Shown here: positions 1-6,909 of the stretch, piece after piece
Position numbering within the stretch: the first letter of the stretch is position 1
Layout: the number at the start of each line of letters is the position of its first letter
Origin: DAOTYX01 sp034434635
GTDB taxonomy: Bacteria; Chloroflexota; Anaerolineae; B4-G1; DUEL01
Length of the DNA: 23,458 nt
Direction of reading: 5' to 3'
NCBI GenBank assembly: GCA_034434635.1
Contig: DAOTYX010000062.1
Coordinates: 1 to 23,458 of the forward strand
Notes under the pieces: generated by a model
What the model was told of the DNA's origin: nothing
The model's database searches: none
What the model saw: the letters and a program-made list of their open reading frames with translations, nothing else
Translations under genes and position numbers: made by a program

Positions 1-1025
1 GGCCGCTGGCAGGTCTGAATCTCGACCAGGCATTGGAAGAGCCGGTTGGCTCTCTCCGCTTTCCCCGTCCCAATCGGGTAGTCGCGTCCTCGATAGTGGA
101 TCACCGTGATCGGCTGCAGGACGGCAGCCGTCCCCGTGAAGAAGGCCTCTTCGGCCTGGGCCAGCACTTCCTCGATGTCCAGGGGGCGCTCCACGACCTT
201 CCACCCAAACAGCTCACGGGCGATGGCCATCACCGAATCGCGGGTGATGCCGGGGAGGATGGCCCCATCCAGCGGCGGGGTGGCCAGAGTGCCATCGCGG
301 AGGATGGCGAAGAAGTTGCTGGAGCCGAGTTCCTGGACATAGCGGCTGTGCTGGGCATCGAGATAGAGGACATCTTTGTATCCCTGCGACCGGGCGATCT
401 CGTGTGGAAGGAGGGTGCCGGCGTAGTTGCCGGCGGCTTTCACGTCCCCTGTGCTGTGCTGGGCGGCGCGATGTGTCGAATCCAGCACAATGACCCGGCC
501 CTCGCCGGGCAGGTACGGGCCCACGGGACTGACGAAAATGTAGAACGTGTACTGCGGCGCCGGTCTGACGCCGAGCACGGTGCCGCTGCCGATCATCACC
601 GGGCGGATGTAGAGGCTGTTCTGCTGGTGAAGCGCTCTGTGGGGGTCGTAGGGTGGCACCCAGCGCGCATTGGCCTTGACGACCTGGTGCACGGCGCGGA
701 CGAAGCCGGGCGCTGGATACGGGGGCATCGCCAGCCTGGCCGCCGAGCGACGGAAGCGGCGAGCGTTGTCTTCGGGGCGGAAGAGGACAACCTTGCCCTG
801 TGGCGTGCGGAAGGCCTTCATGCCCTCGAAGACCGCCTGGCCGTAGTTCAGGACCGCTGCGGCAGGGGAGAGGGTCAGGTCCTGCAGTGGGACGATTTGT
901 CCTTCGTCCCACTGGCCATCGGCGTCGGTCTGCGAGAGGAACATATAGTCGGTTGGCGTGAACTTGAACTCCAGCGGTCGCGCCCAGTCGGGCAGAGGGC
1001 GATCTGGAAAGCAGGTGCGATCCAT
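1..1025 (-). CDS. ilvE: Branched-chain amino acid aminotransferase, 3' end cut by window edge
   Basis: PLP-dependent transaminase for the last step of valine, leucine and isoleucine synthesis (fold-type IV, group II BCAT). The 341 residues visible include NYGQAVFEGMKAFR (60-73), RPEDNARRFRRSAARL (83-98), the expected PLP lysine K196 in GDVKAAGNYAGTLLP, ELGSSNFFAIL (232-242) and LPGITRDSV (257-265). The last visible residues, LFQCLVEIQTCQR, match the usual C-terminal helix of the family, so probably fewer than 15 codons are missing. The ATG at 1025 is preceded by AAGGAGG, 13 nt upstream, a rather long spacing. A good sigma-70-like promoter lies at 1070-1097, so the gene is probably transcribed independently of the surface genes upstream. 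The motifs and spacing are canonical and I see no sign of decay. Confidence 0.95.
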   Translation of the reverse strand, partial: MDRTCFPDRPLPDWARPLEFKFTPTDYMFLSQTDADGQWDEGQIVPLQDLTLSPAAAVLNYGQAVFEGMKAFRTPQGKVVLFRPEDNARRFRRSAARLAMPPYPAPGFVRAVHQVVKANARWVPPYDPHRALHQQNSLYIRPVMIGSGTVLGVRPAPQYTFYIFVSPVGPYLPGEGRVIVLDSTHRAAQHSTGDVKAAGNYAGTLLPHEIARSQGYKDVLYLDAQHSRYVQELGSSNFFAILRDGTLATPPLDGAILPGITRDSVMAIARELFGWKVVERPLDIEEVLAQAEEAFFTGTAAVLQPITVIHYRGRDYPIGTGKAERANRLFQCLVEIQTCQR

Positions 1026-1069
1026 CGTGCTCTTCTCGCCTCCTTTTCCCTTGCGTTGTGCGTACTGTC

Positions 1070-1097
1070 AGTATACACCGTTCTGGGGAGATGACAA
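1070..1097 (-). promoter_or_regulatory. Sigma-70-like promoter of the aminotransferase gene
   Basis: On the minus strand TTGTCA (1092-1097) and TATACT (1070-1075) are separated by 16 nt. Each box differs from consensus at one base. The predicted start near 1063 gives a leader of about 38 nt. Read from sequence only. Confidence 0.65.
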
Positions 1098-1106
1098 CGC
1101 AGACCC

Positions 1107-1132
1107 GACAGGTCCGCAAGACCTGTCAGGTC
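1107..1132. repeat. Palindromic element GACAGGTC-N5-GACCTGTCAGGTC
   Basis: Positions 1107-1114 and 1120-1127 form a perfect 8-bp inverted repeat with a 5-nt loop (cgcaa). Positions 1120-1132 are the 13-mer GACCTGTCAGGTC, whose exact reverse complement recurs at 3708-3720. The element sits between the end of the LPATG gene and the aminotransferase promoter. It could be an interspersed repeat, an operator or a weak terminator without a U tract. Confidence 0.6.
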
Positions 1133-1160
1133 TGCCGGTCTTGAGGATGAGATTGCGCCG

Positions 1161-1583
1161 CTACTGCTCGCGGTCGGCGCTGTGCCTGGCGCGGCGCAGC
1201 AGGCCAAGCCCCAATGCCCCCAGCGCCAGAATCGCCCCCAACGGTAGCCAGATGAGCGTCCAGGGCGCCGTTCCGGTCGCCGGCAGGACCTGGGGTATCG
1301 GGGTGGCGGTCGCGGTGGGCAGCGGTGTTGGGGAGACCTCTGACGGCAATGAGGCGGGCGGCGGGGGCGGCTGCGCGGTCGCCGTCGGCACAGGAGTGGG
1401 GGAGGATTCCGTGGCGTACCATGGGGGACGAGGCGATGGCTGAAGCGCAGCAGCGGCAGCCTGGGTGGTAGGGAGGAGCGGAGGGGCTGTCGCCGAGAGG
1501 CCCACAATGGAGACCAGGACGGCGAACAGCAAGAGGACAAACGCTGCCCGGCTCTTCACATACCCCGCCCATAAGCGCATCAT
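1161..1583 (-). CDS. Small surface protein with Pro/Thr stalk and LPATG-type C-terminal sorting signal
   Basis: A 140-residue protein. The N-terminus (MMRLWAGYVKSRAAFV) runs into a hydrophobic stretch typical of a signal sequence. A low-complexity Pro/Thr/Ala stretch (PTPVPTATA, PTPLPTATATP) follows. The C-terminus carries VLPATG, then a hydrophobic segment of about 22 residues and the basic tail RRARH. This three-part tail is the layout of a sortase substrate. I start at the ATG at 1583 because AGGAGG lies 5 nt upstream; the open frame continues to 1637 without a better site. No globular domain is visible, so it is a stalk without a recognisable head. It lies 78 nt downstream of the beta-helix gene and is probably cotranscribed with it. 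No sortase gene is in the window; the motif might instead be a chance match in a plain membrane anchor. Confidence 0.72.
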   Translation of the reverse strand: MMRLWAGYVKSRAAFVLLLFAVLVSIVGLSATAPPLLPTTQAAAAALQPSPRPPWYATESSPTPVPTATAQPPPPPASLPSEVSPTPLPTATATPIPQVLPATGTAPWTLIWLPLGAILALGALGLGLLRRARHSADREQ

Positions 1584-1661
1584 GCCGACCTCCTCTATGG
1601 TGTTGTTAGCGGCACAAAGGCCAGCACACCCCGCCACGCGACCGTCTATCAGCCCGACCCG

Positions 1662-3638
1662 TCATGGCCGATCGGGACGGGGCGGGATCTCAGCCGCTCC
1701 TGCGGAAACGGGAAGAGAGGCCCTGCCGGCCCCCGGCTGCACGCAGACGACGACTGGGCCAAAGCGGTTGTCCAACCCCTCGTTCTGCTCCAGCACCGCC
1801 CCGTACCACAGCGTCCGGTTCCACGAGTCGGCAAAGGCGTAGATGTCGTGTCGGCCTGCTGTGGCGAACGCGCCCGTCCAGTGGGTCTGCTGCTCCTCCG
1901 TGCCCCCCAGTGAACTCAGTTGAGCCGATCCCCCTGCCTGGAGGCCCTCTTCCAGGTACCAGGCGATGCCGTAGCACTCGATCACCGGGCCCGGGCACAG
2001 ATAGTTCCAGATTTGGTTGGCCCGGTCAGGCGGGGACACGGGGTTGTCGTACAGGTCAACCCAGAAGGGCGCAGCCGCCACCGGGCCGGTATTCTCCACC
2101 TCCACCGTGACCGTCACCGGCTCGCCTACCGTGGGGTACTCCGGCTCCACCGTCACCCGGCTTATCCGCAGGTCCGGGTAGGGTTGGGGAGGTGTGGCCT
2201 CCCTCATCACCGCTGGCAGGACGGTCTGCCTGAGCCACGGGGTCACCGGCACGCCCGCCACGACGGCATCACCAGTCCCGTAAGGGGCAGGGCCGCTGCC
2301 ATCCCCCCACCAGTTTCTCTCCGCCTGCACCCCGCCCACGACCCCGGAGATGCGCAGGCCGTAGGCGGAATTGCCGGCGATCCAGTTCCAGTTTACACCG
2401 ACATCCAGATTTACGCCAGCCTTGCGCACGATGCGGATGCCGTCGGCCCAGGCCGCGATGGGATTTCGCGCCCCGGTCAAGCGCGTCTCGCCAGTCCCCG
2501 CTCCGGGTACCAGCCAGATGCCGGCGGACTCAGCGCTATCTCCCCCTCCCAGCAGCCGGTTGCCGTCCACCTGGAGTGTGGCCTGCTGGGCGAAAGCCAT
2601 CCCGGCGGGACTCTCCGTCTCTCCGGCGTCGAGGGACGGGGAAGGGTACCCGGCCAGTTCGGGCGCGGCGCTGACGCGGCTGATGTCGGGGCTGCCGATA
2701 ATGACCCCCCAGTAGTCCGTGCTCCCCACCCCGGCCGCGGAGGCCGTCACGTCGTTGTCGAGGGCACGTCCCCCCGATGCCCAGTAGTAGATGCCGACCT
2801 GGGCGTCGGCGATCGTGTTCGTCATCACGTCGGCGGTGGCGAACCAGACGAGCACCCCGCTGGAGGAGCCTTGGGGCACGAGGGCCACGCCCTCCACCCG
2901 ATTTGCCGGGCCGATGGTTCCCATGGCGCCGTCCCGCACCACGATGCCGTTCTGGGCGACCAGAGAAGTGGGACCCGCACCGGTGACGCTGCTGCGCATC
3001 ACCTGCGCCGTCAGGCCCGATCCGCCCAATTCCAGACCGTTCTTGTGGAAGCGGTGGATGGTGGATTGCTCGACGGTGAGGGTGTGAGGTGAGTCGCTGC
3101 GGGCGTAGAGGCCCACGCCACGCACCGCGCTGCTTCCGAAGGGCGTGTCGTGTATCCCGCGGATCTCCACACCGCTCACCCGCCCCCCAGCCTCGTAGAA
3201 CCCGATGCCGTGAAAGGTCAGTCCGTTGCCGCGACCCGCGCCATCCACGGTCAGGTCGCTCAACTGGACGTTGTCGGCGTCATGGACACAGACCACCGGG
3301 AAACTGCCGCTGAGTGGCGGACACTCGGTGAGCGTGTCAGGGGGCCGTATGAGCGTGCAGGGGCCTGCGCCGACGACGGTCAGGCTCTTCTCAATCTCCA
3401 GTTGCTCGACGTACAGGCCAGCGGCCACCCGAATCGTATCACCCTCCTCCGCATCGTCAACGGCGGCCTGGATGGTCCTGTACGTGATCCCGTCGTCACA
3501 ACGTCCGTCGCTGTCCGCGTCGGCGCAGGCCCCGTCCACGTACAAGGTGGCCTGGCCGGCCACCTGTCTGGGAGCGTTGAGCAGGAAGCCTGTAACAGCC
3601 AGGATGAGAACCAGGATGAACCGTCCCGCCCGTTTCAT
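1662..3638 (-). CDS. Secreted right-handed beta-helix protein with C-terminal CARDB-like domain
   Basis: 658 residues, predicted to be exported. Residues 1-29 are a signal peptide (MKRAGRFILVLILAVTGFLL). Residues 35-50 form an Asp/Gly/Cys stretch (DGACADADSDGRCDDG) like the calcium-loop starts of many surface proteins. ITYRTIQAAVDDAEEGDTI (51-69) is the classic entry to pectin-lyase-like parallel beta-helices; repeated N/G-rich turns run to about 450, ending in RNWWGDGSGP (441-450), a common closing motif of such domains. Residues 487-632 (PDLRISRVTVEPEYPTVGE onward) resemble a CARDB/Ig-like adhesion domain. No catalytic residues of a polysaccharide lyase could be identified. The frame stays open to 3953, but I start at 3638, where GGAGGG lies 8 nt upstream and the signal peptide begins; the upstream part reads through palindromic repeats. 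Cotranscription with the FecR gene is possible. Confidence 0.85.
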   Translation of the reverse strand: MKRAGRFILVLILAVTGFLLNAPRQVAGQATLYVDGACADADSDGRCDDGITYRTIQAAVDDAEEGDTIRVAAGLYVEQLEIEKSLTVVGAGPCTLIRPPDTLTECPPLSGSFPVVCVHDADNVQLSDLTVDGAGRGNGLTFHGIGFYEAGGRVSGVEIRGIHDTPFGSSAVRGVGLYARSDSPHTLTVEQSTIHRFHKNGLELGGSGLTAQVMRSSVTGAGPTSLVAQNGIVVRDGAMGTIGPANRVEGVALVPQGSSSGVLVWFATADVMTNTIADAQVGIYYWASGGRALDNDVTASAAGVGSTDYWGVIIGSPDISRVSAAPELAGYPSPSLDAGETESPAGMAFAQQATLQVDGNRLLGGGDSAESAGIWLVPGAGTGETRLTGARNPIAAWADGIRIVRKAGVNLDVGVNWNWIAGNSAYGLRISGVVGGVQAERNWWGDGSGPAPYGTGDAVVAGVPVTPWLRQTVLPAVMREATPPQPYPDLRISRVTVEPEYPTVGEPVTVTVEVENTGPVAAAPFWVDLYDNPVSPPDRANQIWNYLCPGPVIECYGIAWYLEEGLQAGGSAQLSSLGGTEEQQTHWTGAFATAGRHDIYAFADSWNRTLWYGAVLEQNEGLDNRFGPVVVCVQPGAGRASLPVSAGAAEIPPRPDRP

Positions 3639-3707
3639 GATGGTAACCCTCCGGAGAGTTCTTGCTGGTTTCTTTTGCGACTTTCGGGTCTCCCACAGGT
3701 TGTCTGT

Positions 3708-3720
3708 GACCTGACAGGTC
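3708..3720. repeat. 13-bp palindrome GACCTGACAGGTC
   Basis: A perfect palindrome around a central A. It is the exact reverse complement of the 13-mer at 1120-1132. It lies in the leader region of the beta-helix gene. Confidence 0.6.
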
Positions 3721-3776
3721 GTTCCGGCAATCCATTCTCGGGCCTTCACGGCCTGCCCCTCCCCCCTTACCCCCTT

Positions 3777-3802
3777 CCCCGCCGCCGCTTCGCGGCGCGG
3801 GG
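3777..3802. repeat. Hairpin 1 of an intergenic hairpin island
   Basis: An 11-bp stem with one bulged C and a TTC loop; the core is GCCGCTTCGCGGC. Confidence 0.6.
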
Positions 3803-3816
3803 AGGGAGAGGAAACG

Positions 3817-3857
3817 GGGGTTTGTGACAGACGGCGAAGCCGCCCGTCACAAACCCC
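3817..3857. repeat. Hairpin 2 of an intergenic hairpin island
   Basis: GGGGTTTGTGAC (3817-3828) pairs perfectly with GTCACAAACCCC (3846-3857). Inside is a 3x3 internal loop, then a 4-bp CGGC/GCCG stem closed by a GAA loop. Confidence 0.7.
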
Positions 3858-3859
3858 TT

Positions 3860-3906
3860 CCCCTCTCCTCCTTCTCCCCCGCTTCGGGGGAGAAGGAGGA
3901 GAGGGG
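3860..3906. repeat. Hairpin 3: perfect 22-bp inverted repeat with 3-nt loop
   Basis: The left arm (3860-3881, C/T-rich) and right arm (3885-3906, G/A-rich) are perfectly complementary around CTT. One arm is almost pure pyrimidine, so it could also adopt other structures. It has no U tract on either strand and is not a standard intrinsic terminator, although a 22-bp stem should affect any transcript crossing it. Confidence 0.8.
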
Positions 3907-3998
3907 GATGAGGGGGCGGGATTCGCCGGGCAAGGCGGCATTACCGGATTCATTTGTCAAACGACAGGCAACCTGCAGGAGACGTGGGGCTTTTCCTC

Positions 3999-5171
3999 CT
4001 ACGGACTGGGGGTTGGTGGCCCACAGCAGGGCGTGGGTGTGGATGTCGGTGGTCGCGGCGTTGGCGGCAGGGTTGGAGGCGGAGGGGGTGGTGGCACGGG
4101 CGTTGAATAGGAGGGTGGAATGGCGGTTGGCGAGGGCGGGACGGGTGTCGGCGAAGGTGGGCGCGGCGTCGGGGTCGGCGTGAGGGTCGCCGTGGCGGTG
4201 GGCAGGAGCACGGTGGGGCTCGGGGTCAGCAAGGGAGGCGTGGGCGTGGGCACGGGCGTGGTGGTTGGCGTAGCCGTTGGCGTTGGCTGGTGGGAGACCA
4301 GGCGCGGCGGCCCGCCTGGCTCGACGATCACCTCTTGCCCTTCTCGCGCTGCCAGGCTCACCTCTTGTGCCCGGACACTCACCACGCCGCTCTCCACCAC
4401 CACGTAGGTGACCTCATCTGGCTGCACGCGGACAGCGAACCGCGTTCCATGCACCGCCGCGACGGCCACAGGAGTGACCACCTCAAAGCGGGCATCCGCA
4501 CCGGCGGGTTCGACCTGATGGGTCGTCTCCCCCCTCGCCTGATAGAGCACGACAGTGCGTCCCTCCCCATTCCTGCGTGCGCTCAACTGCTGGACCGTCA
4601 CCTCGGTCTCCGGTGCGACCGTCGTTGTGCTGCCCTCGAAGAAGGCCAGCAGCGCCTGGGCTGCCCGGCCCGTGCGGATACGGTCGCCTGGTCGGATGTC
4701 CGCTCCGAGAGCCGCGGGGACCCAGGCATCGCTCCCCGCCGGCAAGACCTCCACCGCCCCGTCCACGGCGACCAGTTCGGCGGCCCCTGCCACGGGAGAG
4801 GCCATCCACGTCCGCATCAGCCAGGCACCGATGACGAACACGGCCAGCGCTGTTGTGACCCAAAGGGCCAGACGGAGCGGCGCGCCGAAGGGAACGGTGC
4901 CCCAGGCCAGCCGGGGACGTCCTTCAGCCCGTCTGGCCTGCTCCTCGGCCAGTTTCTCCATCAACCTGCGCCGGCCCTGGGCGACGACGGCGGGACTGGG
5001 ACTGGCGACCGGCCCCTCCCGCAGCCGCAACGCGACCAGCAACAGCGGTCGCAGTTCGTCGGCGAGTTCGGGGTAGCGCGCCAGACACCCCTCGAGCGTT
5101 GTATTCCCCCTCTCGAGGAGGCTCAGACACTCCGCCAGTGCGTCATCCAGTGCAGGCTTACTTCGCCACAT
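3999..5171 (-). CDS. FecR-domain membrane protein, likely signal transducer or anti-sigma factor
   Basis: 390 residues, single-pass. Residues 1-95 are cytosolic and helical, with the pattern LDDALAECLSLLERGNTTLEGCLARYP, as in short intracellular domains found next to ECF sigma factors in Chloroflexota. One membrane segment spans about 101-119. Residues 130-290 form the extracytoplasmic FecR-type beta domain, with RPGDRIRTGRAAQALLAFF (160-178) and TPVAVAAVHGTRFAVRV (233-249). Residues 296-390 are a Pro/Thr-rich stalk ending in PTPCCGPPTPSP. The start codon is 3 nt after the histidine-kinase stop, with no clear ribosome site of its own, which suggests translational coupling. From gene order I infer that it restrains or informs the ECF sigma factor encoded first in the operon. 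The fit to a FecR domain is good; the anti-sigma role is unproven. Confidence 0.85.
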   Translation of the reverse strand: MWRSKPALDDALAECLSLLERGNTTLEGCLARYPELADELRPLLLVALRLREGPVASPSPAVVAQGRRRLMEKLAEEQARRAEGRPRLAWGTVPFGAPLRLALWVTTALAVFVIGAWLMRTWMASPVAGAAELVAVDGAVEVLPAGSDAWVPAALGADIRPGDRIRTGRAAQALLAFFEGSTTTVAPETEVTVQQLSARRNGEGRTVVLYQARGETTHQVEPAGADARFEVVTPVAVAAVHGTRFAVRVQPDEVTYVVVESGVVSVRAQEVSLAAREGQEVIVEPGGPPRLVSHQPTPTATPTTTPVPTPTPPLLTPSPTVLLPTATATLTPTPTPRPPSPTPVPPSPTAIPPSYSTPVPPPPPPPTLPPTPRPPTSTPTPCCGPPTPSP

Positions 5172-5174
5172 GTC

Positions 5175-6137
5175 TCACACGTACAGGGCCATAGTCCGCA
5201 ACCGGGCCGAGAGGTTGCCGCGTGTCTCCAGGTTGCCGGCGCCGCGTAAGGGAAGGGAGAGGATCAGCGTCCCCCCCGACTCTGCACGCAGGCTGCCGCC
5301 GTGGGCCTCGACGATCTCCCGCGCGATCGTCAACCCCACCTCCATGCTGCTGATCCGCCTGGGCGTTGACCAGTCCGACCGGTGGAACGGGACAAATGCC
5401 CGATCCAGTTCCGTCACCGGTATTCCGGTCCCCTGGTCGGCGATCTCGATGCCTGCCTGGTCCTCCGTAGCGAACAGGCGCACCGAGATGACAGCCCCTT
5501 CCGGGCTGAACCTGATGGCATTCTCCAGCAGCTGCTTCATAGCCTCCAGCAACCACAAGGAATCGGCTTTCACCAGGATGAGGTGAGAGGGATGCTCCAG
5601 GCAGAAGGTGACCCCCGCCCGAAACGCTTTCTGCCACACCATCTTCAGCGCTGTGTCCACCAGATCGGTCAGGTCCGTCAAAGAGAGTTGGAGCGAGCGC
5701 TGAGGGAGGTGGTGAAAGGTCGTGATGGCCTCCACCCGCTCTGCCAGTTCGAGTGTCCTGGCCAGTGCCCGGTCTACCAGTTCCTGTTGCATCTTCTCAT
5801 CCACCTGTTCGCGGGCCAGCAATTCGATGTAGCCACGCACCAGAGTGAGCGGCTGTCGCAGTTCGTGGGTGACGTTCTGGACGAACTCGGCGCGCAACTG
5901 TTCCAGTTCCTTCTGCTGCTCGCGCAGTGCGCTCAGTGTCCGCGCCACCGACCGTTGGGCCAGCACAGCACCCACCACAGCAACCACGACCCCTGCCGCC
6001 AGCCCCAGCACCAGCGCCCTTTCGCCTACCGACTGGCCCAGAAACCGGCTGGCCAGCACCGCGCAAAGGCACAAGGCTCCTATCAGGGGGGCGCCTCCTC
6101 TTATGCCTGCTTGAATCCCGTATCCCTTGTCGTCCAT
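5175..6137 (-). CDS. Membrane sensor histidine kinase with a degenerate ATP-lid motif
   Basis: 320 residues. Two hydrophobic helices (about 15-33 and 42-61) with almost nothing between them, so the sensor senses in or near the membrane, or through a partner. A short coiled coil (65-85) leads to the H box FVQNVTHELRQPLTLVRGY with H91, then the N box LLENAIRFSP (N206), G1 DQGTGIP (234-240) and F-box region FVPFHRSDWS. The G2 box, usually GTGLGLAI, reads SSMEVGLTIA here (263-272), so two of its three glycines are missing. The ATG at 6137 has GGAGG 6 nt upstream. The gene lies between an ECF sigma gene (89 nt upstream, counting from its stop) and the FecR gene (3-nt gap). No response regulator is adjacent. 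It may act on the sigma/anti-sigma pair or on a distant regulator. Confidence 0.9.
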   Translation of the reverse strand: MDDKGYGIQAGIRGGAPLIGALCLCAVLASRFLGQSVGERALVLGLAAGVVVAVVGAVLAQRSVARTLSALREQQKELEQLRAEFVQNVTHELRQPLTLVRGYIELLAREQVDEKMQQELVDRALARTLELAERVEAITTFHHLPQRSLQLSLTDLTDLVDTALKMVWQKAFRAGVTFCLEHPSHLILVKADSLWLLEAMKQLLENAIRFSPEGAVISVRLFATEDQAGIEIADQGTGIPVTELDRAFVPFHRSDWSTPRRISSMEVGLTIAREIVEAHGGSLRAESGGTLILSLPLRGAGNLETRGNLSARLRTMALYV

Positions 6138-6225
6138 CTCTATCCTCCCTCCCGCGGATATGCTTCACTGGAATAACGCAGAAGGGCCGGGTCAGGACTC
6201 GCGGCAAGGGACAGTTGCCCGTGGC

Positions 6226-6768
6226 TCACCAGCCGTTTCTCTCCAGCACCTGGCGCAGGGCACGCAACCCTCTGTACTGGAGCGATTTGACCGCGCGGAC
6301 GGATTTGCCCAACAATCGGGCTACCGACTCGATGTCCACCCCCTCAACAAAACGCAACAGGATGACCTCGTACTGTTCCTCCGTGAGATAGGCCAGGGCC
6401 TGCTCCAGGCGTTGTCGTGTCAGCCATTGCTCGGTGGGATCGAAGGGTTCAGGTCTGCTGGCCGGCGGGAGGTCCTCTACCGGCACCGGGTAGATGCGCC
6501 GGGTCTGCCGGTGGGTGTCGGCGATCAGGTTGCGGGCGATGGTGTACAGCCAGGCCAGAAGAGGCCGGCCCCGGTAGGTGAAGCGGGGGATGTGCTCCAC
6601 CAGTCGAAGAAACACCTCGCCGGTCAACTCTCCGGCCAGATCGGCATCCTGGACGCGATAGAGAATGTACCGGTAGATCTGCGGTTGGTGCCGCTCGTAG
6701 ATCTCCGTGATCGCTGCCCGGTCCCACTGCTGAGCCCGGCGGATCAGTTCTGCCTCGTCGTTGGACAC
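6226..6768 (-). CDS. ECF-family RNA polymerase sigma factor
   Basis: 180 residues with a GTG start at 6768; GGAG lies 5 nt upstream. Region 2 covers about 18-90 (AAITEIYERHQPQIYRYI, then AWLYTIARNLIADTHRQ, the usual region 2.4 helix). The linker at 92-115 is proline-rich. Region 4 covers about 118-172 (LAYLTEEQYEVILLRFVEG, then the helix-turn-helix SVARLLGKSVRAVKSLQYRGLRAL). The length is normal for the family and there is no C-terminal extension. It is the first gene of a minus-strand set with the kinase and FecR protein, from a promoter at 6839-6866. The frame stays open upstream to 7101, but that part overlaps the divergent gene and its promoter, so the GTG is preferred. I infer autoregulation and FecR-dependent control. 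Confidence 0.93.
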   Translation of the reverse strand: MSNDEAELIRRAQQWDRAAITEIYERHQPQIYRYILYRVQDADLAGELTGEVFLRLVEHIPRFTYRGRPLLAWLYTIARNLIADTHRQTRRIYPVPVEDLPPASRPEPFDPTEQWLTRQRLEQALAYLTEEQYEVILLRFVEGVDIESVARLLGKSVRAVKSLQYRGLRALRQVLERNGW

Positions 6769-6838
6769 TCCCGCTCCGTTGCGCCAGGAAAGGGTAAACA
6801 CCAACAAGTATGGTAACCGCCCCGGCCAAACCGTCTCT

Positions 6839-6866
6839 ATCATACCCGGTTTGCCACATTCGACAA
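6839..6866 (-). promoter_or_regulatory. Promoter of the ECF-kinase-FecR operon
   Basis: On the minus strand TTGTCG (6861-6866) and TATGAT (6839-6844) are 16 nt apart. The predicted start near 6832 leaves a leader of about 64 nt. The box shape is sigma-70-like, not an ECF type, so basal transcription would not need the operon's own sigma factor. Confidence 0.55.
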
Positions 6867-6872
6867 CTCCCC

Positions 6873-6901
6873 TTGTCTGCTGGCGGTTGTGGGGGTACAA
6901 T
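6873..6901 (+). promoter_or_regulatory. Promoter of the cNMP-PH gene, giving a leaderless transcript
   Basis: TTGTCT (6873-6878), a 17-nt spacer and TACAAT (6896-6901). The start would fall at about 6907-6910, on the GTG/ATG pair of the gene itself. The -35 boxes of the two divergent promoters form an inverted repeat GACAA-CTCCCC-TTGTC (6862-6877). Confidence 0.6.
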
Positions 6902-6909
6902 TGAGGGTG

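Larger units (their letters stand above)
3639..3998. other. 360-bp gene-free interval filled with palindromic repeats
   Basis: Between the FecR gene and the beta-helix gene. Apart from the beta-helix ribosome site it contains the 13-mer palindrome and three consecutive hairpins (3777-3906). A perfect TTGACA on the minus strand (3955-3960) has no acceptable -10 box at normal spacing, so no promoter is called. Confidence 0.7.

Noticed and set aside
3639..3953. N-terminal extension of the beta-helix protein to 3953
   Set aside because: The extra 105 residues are translated palindromic repeats; a signal peptide and ribosome site mark the start at 3638.
3955..3960. TTGACA as a promoter of the beta-helix gene
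   Set aside because: No -10 box within 15-19 nt; the matching position reads CGCCTT.
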